Assembly: GCF_023898315.1 (NCBI RefSeq)
Contig: NC_064622.1
Span: 177,030,178 to 177,094,177 of the forward strand
From: Schistocerca nitens
Taxonomy: Eukaryota; Arthropoda; Insecta; Orthoptera; Acrididae
Reading direction: 5' to 3'
DNA: 64,000 bases
Below are positions 55,041 through 64,000 of this stretch, in pieces. The notes beneath the pieces were generated by a model that had not been told where the DNA came from, ran no database searches, and saw only the letters and a list, made by a program, of their open reading frames with translations. Position 1 is the first letter of the stretch. Every line of letters starts with the position of its first letter. A program made the position numbers and the translations under genes.

Positions 55041-57662
55041 CAGGGTTATAAATACAAAATCAGATAGGGGTAATGCAGGAGTAGGTTTAATAATGAATAA
55101 AAAAATAGGAGTGCGGGTTAGCTACTACAAACGGCATAGTGAACGCATTATTGTGGCCAAGATAGACACAAAGCCCATGCCTACTACAGTAGTACAAGTT
55201 TATATGCCTACTAGCTCTGGAGATGATGAAGAAATTGATGAAATGTATGACGAGATAAAAGAAATTATTCAGGTAGTGAAGAGAGACGAAAATTTAATAG
55301 TCATGGGTGACTGGAATTCGTCAGTAGGAAAAGGGAGAGAAGGAAACATAGTAGGTGAATATGGATAGGGGGGAAGAATTGAAAGAGGCAGCCGCCTCGT
55401 AGAATTTTGCACAGAGCATAACTTAATCATAGCTAACACTTGGTTCAAGAATCATAAAAGAAGGTTGTATACCTGGAAGAATCCTGGAGATACTAAAAGG
55501 TATCAGATAGATTATATAATGGTAAGACAGAGATTTAGGAACCAGGTTTTAAATTGTAAGACATTTCCAGGGGCAGATGTGGATTCTGACCACAATACAT
55601 TGGTTATGAACTGCAGATTGAAACTGAAGAAACTGCAAAAAGGTGGGACTTTAAGGAGATGGGACCTGGATAAACTGAAAGAACCAGAGGTTGTAGAGAG
55701 TTTCAGGGAGAGCATACGGGAACAATTGACAGGAATGGGGGAAGGAAATACAGTAGAAGAAGAATGGGTTGCTCTGAGGGATGAAGTAGTGAAGGCAGCA
55801 GAGGATCAAGTAGGTAAAAAGACGAGGGCTAATTGAAATCCTTGGGTAACAGAAGAAATATTGAATTTAATTGATGAAAGGAGAAAGTATAAAAATGCAG
55901 TAAATGAAGCAGGCAAAAAGGAATACAAACGTCTCAAAAATGAGATCGACAGGAAGTGCAAAATGGCTAAGCAGGGATGGCTAGAGGACAAATGTAAGGA
56001 TGTAGAGGCTTGTCTCACTAGGGGTAAGATAGATACTGCCTACAGGAAAATTAAAGAGACCTTTGGAGAGAAGAGAACCACTTGTATGAATATCAAGAGC
56101 TCAGATGGAAACCCTGTTCAAAGCAAAGAAGGGAAGGCAGAAAGGTGGAAGGAGTATATAGAGGGTTTATACAAGGGCGATGTACTTGAGGACAATATTA
56201 TGGAAATGGAAGAGGATGTAGATGAAGACGAAATGGGAGATAAGATACTGTGTGAAGAGTTTGACAGAGCACTGAAAGACCTGAGTCGAAACAAGGCCCC
56301 AGGGATAGACAACATTCCATTGGAACTACTGACGGCCTTGGGAGAGCCAGTCCTGACAAAACCATACCATCTGGTGAGCAAGATGTATGAGACAGGCGAA
56401 ATACCCACAGACTTGAAGAAGAATATAATAATTCCAATCCCAAAGAAAGCAGGCGTTGACAGATGTGAAAATTACTGAACTATCAGTATAATAAGTCACG
56501 GCTGCAAAATACTAACGCGAATCCTTTACAGACGAATGGAAAAACTGGTAGAAGCGGACCTCGGGGAAGATCAGTTTGGATTCCGTAGAAATGTTGGAAC
56601 ACGTGAGGCAATACTAACCCTACGACTTATCTTAGAAGAAAGATTAAGAAAAGGCAAACCTACGTTTCTAGCATTTGTAGACTTAGAGAAAGCTTTTGAC
56701 AACGTTAACTGGAATACTCTCTTTCAAATTCTGAAGGTGGCAGGGGTAAAATACAGGGAGCGAAAGGCTATTTACAATTTGTACAGAAACCAGATGGCAG
56801 TTATAAGAGTCGAGGGGCATGAAAGGGAAGCAGTGGTTGGGAAAGGAGTGAGACAGGGTTGTAGCCTCTCCCCGATGTTATTCAATTTGTATATTGAGCA
56901 AGCAGTAAAGGAAACAAAAGAAAAATTCGGAGTAGGTACTAAAATTCATGGAGAAGAAGTAAAAACTTTGAGGTTCACAAAAGCAACAAAGCAAAACGAG
57001 GATAATGGAATGTAGTCAAATTAAATCGGGTGATGCTGAGGGGATTAGATTAGGAAATGAGACACTTGAAGTAGTAAAGGAGTTTTGCTATTTAGGGAGC
57101 AAAATAACTGATGATGGTCGAAGTAGAGAGGATATAAAATGTAGACTGGCAATGGCAAGGAAAGCGTTTCTGAAGAAGAGAAATTTGTTAACATTGAGTA
57201 TAGATTGAAGTGTCAGGAAGTCGTTCTGAAAGTATTTGTATGGAGTGTAGCCATGTATGGAAGTGAAACATGGACGATGACCAGTTTGGACAAGAAGAGA
57301 ATAGAAGCTTTCGAAATGTGGTGCTACAGAAGAATGCTGAAGATAAGGTGGCTAGATCACGTAACTAATGAGGAAGTATTGAATAGGATTGGGGAGAAGA
57401 GACGTTTGTGGCACAACTTGACTAGAAGAAGGGATCGGTTGGTAGGACATGTTTTGAGGCATCAAGGGATCACAAATTTAGCATTGGAGGGCAGCGTGGA
57501 GGGTAAAAATCGTAGAGGGAGACCAAGAGATCAATACACTAAGCAGATTCAGAAGGATGTAGGTTGTAGTAGGTACTGGGAGATGAAGAAGCTTGCACAG
57601 GATAGAGTAGCGTGGAGAGCTGCATCAAACCAGTCTCAGGACTGAAGACGACAACAACAACA
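55041..57662 (+). mobile_element. RTE-like non-LTR retrotransposon, 5'-truncated copy 2
   Basis: Begins inside the endonuclease (GGGTTATAAATACAAAATCAG) and ends GACGACAACAACAACAACTG, the same 3' tail type as copy 1. 5' truncation is expected from incomplete target-primed reverse transcription. Confidence 0.87.
55045..57645 (+). pseudogene. Endonuclease-RT ORF of the RTE-like element, copy 2
   Basis: Frame pieces in order: 55045-55368 ('LIVMGDWNSSVGKG'; stop UAG), 55372-55836 ('RYQIDYIMVRQRFRNQ', 'GADVDSDHNTLVMN', both catalytic motifs intact; stop UGA), 55840-56478 ('RNKAPGIDNIPLELLTALGE', 'KKNIIIPIPKKAGVDRCENY'; stop UGA), 56536-57015 ('LGEDQFGFRRNVGTREAILT'; motif A 'FVDLEKAFDNVNW'; motif B 'GVRQGCSLSPMLFNLYIEQ'), 57005-57208 (YLGSKITDDG) and 57205-57645 to 'WRAASNQSQD'. 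The palm motif C (xxDD) is deleted: 'KTLRF' jumps to 'TKATKQNEDNGM'. At least five lesions; non-functional. Confidence 0.87.
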
Positions 57663-57663
57663 A

Positions 57664-58195
57664 CTGACGACATGTGCTTTATTTAGCAAACAACTCTTTT
57701 GCCACTTCCGGCCAGTAAAAACGCGCCTTGCTCTCTTCGCAGTGCATCACTTCTTACACAATGACCATAATTTTCCAGACAGTAATTAGATATATCAGCG
57801 TAATGAATCTGTGTAATAATACTGTATTTCCCGACGTTAACATCGGTTACGGCATAACTGTGTAGGCTTGCCCCTGAAAAGGAACTGTTGACCTCACAGT
57901 ACAATCCCAGTAGCAAGGGAAAAACAATAAGATTCTGATACAACCACGGATCTCTACGAAAACGTTCTTAGATCTGCGTCATACCATTACCAAGGAGACC
58001 ACGCAGACGAGACATGCGTAGTGTGGGAGTAGATATGAAGACTCTGTGCTGCTGGTCAAATCCTCCACTCTTTAAGTACTCAGTTCTCCCCTCCAACTAG
58101 CTGAGAAACGTGATCACATGCTGAAATGTCTTGTACTGATCCGATATTATTTACACGCTACAAAAATCATTGAAATGTCTAGAAGTATGCATCTG
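57664..58195. other. Unassigned spacer
   Basis: No gene recognised. Confidence 0.4.
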
Positions 58196-58199
58196 CTGC

Positions 58200-60225
58200 A
58201 GTAATAAATAATGCAGATAATATGATTAAAACCATATGGGGTATTGTCAAAATGGTGACAGGACAGACAGTCAGTGTACAAGATTCCGTAACAAATACAC
58301 TAAATGACAATGTATTGGTTCATAATTCACAAGTTGCAACTACTTTTAACAATCACTTTCTAAACGTAGCAGCAAATATAGGATTAAATGGTGCAGTTGA
58401 AGAAGAAAAAGAATATGTTAAAATGTCAATCCACAAAACGTTAAGCAGGTAGAAGTAGCACCAGTACCATTCACTGAAGGCAGTACAATTATAAAATTTC
58501 TAAAAAACTAATTTTTTATGTATTTGGATGTATTTCAAGCAGAATTCTGAAAAATTGTCCGAACTCAATAAGTAATGTCCTTAGTGATATATTCAATGTA
58601 TTACTGGCACAGGGATTTTTTTCGGACAGTTTAAAACAAACAATCGTTAAACCACATCATTCGAAAGGCGACAAGATAGACTTAAACAATTATCGTACGA
58701 TTTCCTTACTGACATATTTTTCCAATATATTCGAAAAACTAGTGTCCTCAAGAGTAGACGCACACTTACGTGAAAACAATTTGCTCAGCATATCACAGTT
58801 TGGGTTGCTGAAAGATTTCTCGACTGAGAATGCTATTTATACATTCAATCATCAAATATCAAGCCTTAAATTGTAATATATCACCTGTTAGTATTTTTTG
58901 TGATGTCTCCAAGGCCTTAGATTGTGTAAATTATGATACTCTCTTAGAAAAACTCAACTTTTATGGAATTAATGGCTTTACGCACAGCTGGTTTGAATCA
59001 TACTTGACAAACAGAAGGCAGAAGGTTGTGCTGAATAAATCAATCATTGTCTGAAAGATAGAAAATTTTAGTATCTGTGGGAAAGTCACAAATGGAGTCT
59101 CACAGGGTAAAATTTTGGGTCCGTTCCTGTTCCTTATACATGTGAATGACCTACCACTTAACATTCAAGAAGCAAAATTAGTACTTCTTGCAGACAGAAC
59201 TAGAGTTATGATAAATCCCATTCGACAAAAAACAGCAGAAGAGTTAGTAAACGAGTAAACGAGTAAACGATATTTTCCAAACAATTAGTAAGTGGTTCTC
59301 GGAAAATGAACTCCCCCTAAATTTTGAAAGAAAAGCACATTTTATTCGCTTCCGTACAACAAACAGTCGTACTAACAGTTGATATAGGACATGAGCAGGA
59401 GTCAGTAAATAGGGCAGAATGCTCCAAATGTTTGGGTGTTCATAATGATGAAAATTTGAAGTGGAAGAAGCATATTATTGAGCTTTTCAAACAGTTACGT
59501 CCAGCTACTTTTGCGCTTCTTATAATTACTTATTTTGGAGACAAATATATCAACCTGCTGACATAATTTGCATATTTTCACTAAGTAACGCCGTATGCAG
59601 TAATTTTCTGGAGTTCACTTAGAAAGAAAATATTGATTGCGCAGATGCGAGCAGTAAGAATAATATGTGATGTTCACCCAAGAACGTCATGTAGGCACCT
59701 CTTCAACGAGCTAGGCACTTTAACTGCATCGTCACAATACATACTTTCGCTAATGAAATTCTTCACAAATAATTCATTACAATTTGAGAAAAACGGTGAC
59801 GTGCATACCTAGAGCGCTAGAAGGGAAAATGCCTTTATTATCTTTCATTGAAGTTGTCAGTGGCTCAGAGAGGAGTTCAATATGCAGGAATAAAATTTTT
59901 TGGTCATTTGCCCAGTAGCATAAAACGTGTGACAGATAGCGAAGCAAGTATTCAGTCTAATTTAAAATCATTTCTCGTGGACGACTCATTCTGTTCCATA
60001 GGAAAACAATCTAATTTTTAGATGCAGTTGCATGACTAGGATTAAAATGATTATGCGTTGATTAATGTTAACACTAATCACATAGATGCATATCCTATAA
60101 ACTGACTCGTTACACATCATTAATATTAACACTAATCATGTATATATAACCTGTAAACTGACTCTTTACAAATAATTTCTATAAAATAATCGTTCAAATT
60201 ATATATGGGACTTGTAACTAACTGA
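58200..60225 (+). pseudogene. Jockey/CR1-like non-LTR retrotransposon relic
   Basis: Collinear with 29970-31875. Blocks: 'VATTFNNHFLNVAANIG' (58222-58452), 'GDKIDLNNYRTISLLTYFSN' (~58670-58730), 'CDVSKALDCVNYDTLLEKLN' (RT motif A, 58830-59054), 'NGVSQGKILGPFLFLIHVND' (motif B, ~59093), 'KLVLLADRTRVMINPIRQK', where the catalytic ADD is ADR, and 'AECSKCLGVHNDENLKWKKH' (59324-59566). Multiple stops; 3' end near TCAAATTATATATGGGAC (~60215). A 58-bp tandem duplication lies at 60061-60176. Confidence 0.77.
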
Positions 60226-61446
60226 CTAACATTCATTAATTTTGAGAACTTACCGGAAGATACACAGTATTTACACTCGTTTCACTGAGGTTGATCTAAC
60301 TGACCTTTACTACATTCATAAATAACACTAAAGGACCTCAAACGAACGCTCTTGTGTTAAAAAGCCCCTTTATTAATGCCATTATCTATCTCAGACAAGT
60401 TTATACGTGCTATGGTGACTGCATTCGTCTTTTACACGTTATTCCGCTTTAACCATTTATATGTTGCTGCGCTGCAGCGGGGCCACCGTGTCTTAAGTAC
60501 TTTACAACTTCACTGGATTAAGTAGGTTGGTAGATCTTTTTCTAGTAATTATACGCGAAAGGTTTCAAGTCTTCAGATTTCAAAGAAGTGCCGATTAAAG
60601 AACAACCTCGCTGTTAAATGATACAGAATGAAATTAAAATGCTTGCTAATACACAGTTACTACGGTGACCAAGAAAAAAAGATGAAGCACCCAGAATGAG
60701 AGAAGGAAAAGAAATGAAACTTCACGATTTAGGAGAATATGTGACATTAATTCAGCGATAACAAAATGGAAACACATTTACAAAGGATTGGCAGTATGCG
60801 CCCACTTATCATTATGATGTTGCGCTCCCTCTGGCTGGGATGCAAGCACTGATTCAGTTGGGGAGGGATCATAAATCCTTGTATCCTCTCCAGCGGCCAG
60901 CTGACCCACGACTGTTGCAATGTTTCTTGATATACTGGATACTGACACGGGGACGGGGTTGACGTCCAAGCTGGTCTCATACATGTTCTGTCGGGGGCAG
61001 ATCTGGGAATATTTCTGGCTACGGAAATACTGCAACATCAAGCGCAAATTTCGTAGAGACAAGTGCCACGTTTGGTTGAACATTGTCCTATCGAAAAATG
61101 ACTCCACCATACCGTTGCGCGAAAGGTAACACATGAGGTCGCAGGATATCCCGACCTATCGCTGCAGTGTGAGGATTCCCTCAACCATTGCAAGCCGTGA
61201 CCTGAAGCCATAGCTTTATGAGTCCCCAGAAAAGCCGCCAGCAGTATCGCCTCTCCCACATACAGGCATTTTGCCCTGAGAGCTGGCCAAAAGTCCACTT
61301 TTCAAATGCGAGTAATTCCCGGAATGCATAACGTCCTGCGACAGTCTGAGGCAATGCGTTATTTGCTTATTCTGCACTGATTCGTGTTTGCACTGCATCT
61401 GAAGTGTCCCTACCTGCTTGAAATCACTATGCGCTAGGAAACTGCT
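60226..61446. other. Unassigned 1.2-kb stretch
   Basis: Overlapping ORFs in both strands at 60747-61398 have no known motif. Confidence 0.4.
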
Positions 61447-61458
61447 AAAGTGTGTTTA

Positions 61459-61659
61459 GCCGGCCGCGGTGGTCTAGCGGTTCTAGGCGCTCAGTCAGGG
61501 ACCGCGCGACTGCTACGGTCGCAGGTTCGAATCCTGCCTCGGGCATGGATGTGTGTGATGTCCTTAGGTTAGTTAGGTTTAAGTAGTTCTAAGTTCTACG
61601 GGACTTATGACCACAGATGTTGAGTCCCATAGTGCTCAGAGCCATTTGAACCATTTTTG
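61459..61659 (+). mobile_element. tRNA-derived SINE, abundant locust family
   Basis: Full length from GCCGGCCGCGGTGG to the CCATTTTTG tail. 12-bp duplication AAAGTGTGTTTA at 61447-61458 and 61660-61671. Confidence 0.93.
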
Positions 61660-61716
61660 AAAGTGTGTTTATGCTTTGAAGAGGGATAAAAAGCAATATG
61701 GATTCCGAAGATTCGG

Positions 61717-61912
61717 TTGGTTCAAATGGCTCTGAGCACTATGGGACTCAACTGCTGTGGTCATTAGTCCCCTAGAACTTAGAACTACTTAAACCTAACT
61801 AACCTAAGGACATCACACACACCCATGCCCGAAGCCGGATTCGAACCTGCGACCGTAGCAGTCGCACGGTTCCGGACTGCGCGCCTAGAACCGCGAGACC
61901 ACCGCGGCCGGC
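61717..61912 (-). mobile_element. tRNA-derived SINE, abundant locust family
   Basis: 12-bp duplication CCGAAGATTCGG at 61705-61716 and 61913-61924. Convergent, tail to tail, with the copy 57 bp upstream. Confidence 0.93.
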
Positions 61913-61924
61913 CCGAAGATTCGG

Positions 61925-62358
61925 GTATGTACCGTTATTCATAATTATTTCAATTCATATTATTTACTATTTTTGCTAACAATCATTTTTTGTAATAAGT
62001 GAAAGGTGTATGTATATAATTTTACAGGAAATTTTCTCGTTTTTGGGTGTCTGAGGACGCGTAAGTAGTATTTATATCGTTTAGTTATGCGCGCGCGTAG
62101 CATCGTCAGAGACGCTACCTTCGCCGGAGACTAGGTAGGTCATCTTTGTTCTGCAATGACGCCTGAGTGTTAAAAGTGTTGAATGCGAGGACAGGGGATG
62201 GGGTGTTGTAGTGGGGTGTCGTGGCAGTGAGCATGTACAGGAAAGACTCAGAACATGGTGCTCTTGGGAATTATTTTATTTATCTAATGGAAGATATTAT
62301 TATTTCAAAAGGAATATTATCATTATGCTCTGAGTAAGATGAATTGATTATTATAGAT
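61925..62358. other. Unassigned spacer
   Basis: Nothing recognised. Confidence 0.4.
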
Positions 62359-62420
62359 CAGGCCCAACCAAGAATTGCGCCCGGCGGGCGCGCCCGCGCC
62401 CCGTGGACGCAAAGCAGTGT
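62359..62420 (-). repeat. Candidate hAT terminal inverted repeat region
   Basis: CAGGCCCAACCAAGAATTGC followed by a CG-rich GCCCGGCGGGCGCG palindrome resembles the CAGG...GCGGGCC ends of hAT elements. Position fits the 3' end of the minus-strand transposase relic. The other end is outside the window, so this is inference. Confidence 0.35.
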
Positions 62421-62465
62421 AGTTCAGGGCCCCGTCCGCAACCGTGTGTCGCTAGTGTCGCGATA

Positions 62466-62467
62466 GG

Positions 62468-62501
<34 letters not shown>
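62466..62501. repeat. (GA)n microsatellite
   Basis: About 16 GA units in a GC-rich, CpG-containing patch. Confidence 0.9.
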
Positions 62502-62502
<1 letters not shown>

Positions 62503-62503
<1 letters not shown>

Positions 62504-62834
62504 GCGGAGCGAGTGAGACCGCACAGCACTGCTCTGCGCTGGACTGTCCCGCGGTATGATCCAACGTAAACAAAATATTCTATTTTAGAAATAATTTTAT
62601 GTAAGGGATATAGTATCTCATTCTTACTGTTAGTAGTTACAAGTAAATATTTTTTGTTATACTTCGTGCTACAGCCTTTTGTATCCCTTTTCAGAGTTTA
62701 GAAATTGGATCGTTAGTTTGCTGTTTTGTACGTAATAATTTTAACTGACCAAGTTTGAAAACTTATTAAAAATAGAATTAAGGTTATAAAGCACTTTATT
62801 TCTTACCGTCAACATTGTTTAAGAAGACAACATT
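62503..62834. other. Spacer 3' of the hAT relic
   Basis: AT-rich from 62560; presumably the element 3' UTR. No feature. Confidence 0.4.
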
Positions 62835-64000
62835 TTACACGTTTTTCTTTTTCGAGGAAACGATTTTGTCTAGGTTTGGTACAATATTCCGTGAGACTGC
62901 TAACCTCAAAGAATTAGTCAAATTTTTATCGCCAAGTAATGAACGGTTCTTAGTTTTAGCAAGCTTTAAAAGAGAGAAAAGGGGCTCACAAATATACGTA
63001 GAAAGAAACATTGAGAGAAATTTGGCCGCGTGCTTGTTCAAAAGAGGATATTTCTCTCGTGGAAGACATTTGTAAAAGTCATCCAAAGTTTTACACATAA
63101 GAAAGTGGTTCTTCAGGGTGATATCGCACTGCATGTCAATCAGCTCTAGTTGAAGCACTTGCCTGAGACGTCCTCTGCCCAAAGGGAAAACGGGCGAACA
63201 AATATATATAAGGCCGGTTGAAGCTCACTTATCTCCAAAAATCTGTTTTCAAACTGTTCCTGTAATTCGCAAATGATTTGAACATAAGCTGAAAAATTCA
63301 CATCTTCTTTAACGCTGTCTACTGCGGGAAAGTGTCCACAATTCTTCTCGCGCAACTGTTTTCCCCACAATTTTTTTTTTTTTTTTTTAAATGCTTGAAT
63401 CGTCTGCACTAAATCAGCAACAGAGCGATTTTCGCCTTGGAGTGAAATGTTCAAAATATTTAAATGACCAGTAAGGTCACTCAAAAAAGCCAAATTCGCC
63501 ACCCACTTGGGATCACAAAGTAATTGTTCTGGACGTCCTTTCATTTCAAAAGGGTATTTATTTCACCTTCAAGGAGAAAAACCGATGAAGCACCTTTCCT
63601 CTGCTCAGCCATCTTACTTCGGTGTGGTAGGGGATGTCCGGGTATTCTGCTTCGGTATCAGCCAGAAATTCTTTAAAATTGGAGATGTGTGAGTCCATGC
63701 GATCGAAGATAATTAACCGTTCGAAGAACTGTGTTCATAACATTTTTTATGTTGACAATCTTCGCACAAAAATGTTCAAATGTGTGTGAAATCTTATGGG
63801 ACTTAACTGCTAAGATCATCAGTCCCTAAGCTTACACACTACTTAACCTAAATTATCCTAAGGACAAACACACACACCCATGTCCGAGGGAGAACCCGAA
63901 CCTCCGCCGTGACCAGCCCAATAGCTCATGACTGCAGCGCCCCCAGACCGCTCGGCTAATCCCGCGCGGCATCTTCGCACAAAATGCCTCCTGGTATATC
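62835..64000 (-). pseudogene. hAT-type transposase-derived sequence (GTF2IRD2/EPM2AIP1-like), partial
   Basis: Runs off the right end of the window. In order on the minus strand: '[20 protein letters not shown]' (split by the SINE at 63772-63970), '[14 protein letters not shown]', then in shifted frames '[20 protein letters not shown]' (63590-63650), 'PKWVANLAFLSDLTGHLNIL' (63146-63544), 'LQLELIDMQCDITLKNHFLM' and the C-terminal dimerisation block 'EKYPLLNKHAAKFLSMFLST' to 'SLLGDKNLTNSLRLAVSRNI' (62835-63182). [11 protein letters not shown] and the final block mark this BED-finger/hAT lineage. At least two frameshifts (about 63170 and 63570) plus a K-run from T(17) at 63371-63388. Not functional. 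Confidence 0.8.
63772..63970 (-). mobile_element. tRNA-type SINE, second family, nested in the hAT relic
   Basis: Perfect 14-bp duplication ATCTTCGCACAAAA at 63758-63771 and 63971-63984. Body matches 11762-11934 (CAGTCCCTAAGCTTACACAC), not the abundant family. Confidence 0.9.

Noticed and set aside
60747-61398. Overlapping minus-strand ORFs as a split gene
   Set aside because: Frames overlap heavily, with no splice sites or motifs that would link them.
62385-62502. CpG-island promoter of a host gene
   Set aside because: GC-rich patch is short, has no downstream ORF, and is better explained as a hAT terminus plus a (GA)n repeat.

Overview
This window looks like nuclear DNA from a large, repeat-packed insect genome, most probably an orthopteran (locust or grasshopper, Schistocerca-like). 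The main reason is about ten copies of a tRNA-derived SINE with a tail of the type ATGGCTCTGAGCACTATGGG, which I know from memory as extremely abundant in Schistocerca assemblies; no database search was possible. There is no bacterial-style gene density, no operons and no long intact host ORF. Almost every recognisable coding sequence belongs to a transposable element (TE), and most are broken by stops, frameshifts, deletions or later insertions.

Layout. 1-1468: nothing recognised. 1469-9651: a complete 8.2-kb LTR retrotransposon on the minus strand with 1262-bp LTRs, GGCT target duplications, a primer-binding site and a single 634-residue Gag ORF, but no pol. 9740-10610: relic of a DDE transposase with a cysteine-rich tail. 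11057-13815: a compound microsatellite and six SINEs, including one whose head resembles 5S rRNA. 15730-17050: decayed endonuclease/RT retroelement. 17388-18946: Tc1-like element split by a SINE. 19251-19940: 690-bp solo LTR. 20639-22906: two non-LTR retroelement relics. 24205-25844: Tc1/mariner element whose left inverted repeat is split by a 5S-type SINE. 27006-29628: two Tc1-like elements abutting at a TATA. 29970-35690: non-LTR relics and a further Tc1-like copy. 35905-37357: second relic of the cysteine-tailed DDE family. 37788-44432: SINEs, a long-inverted-repeat MITE, a short Tc1-like element and a foldback element. 45604-48511 and 55041-57662: two copies of one RTE-like non-LTR retrotransposon carrying different RT deletions. 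48970-49400: ~175-bp tandem repeat. 49832-49990: the best host-gene candidate, a THAP-domain first exon with a splice donor and an E-box/CRE-like promoter element, followed by a 1629-bp solo LTR (50236-51864). 53735-54775: mariner split by a SINE. 58200-60220: Jockey/CR1-like relic. 62359-64000: hAT-type (GTF2IRD2/EPM2AIP1-like) transposase relic split by a SINE.

The genes do not form a pathway. What the window records well is insertion order: nested elements with clean target-site duplications allow relative dating of several families. The strongest leads are the young Gag-only LTR element, the two DD37D cysteine-tailed transposase relics and the THAP exon.
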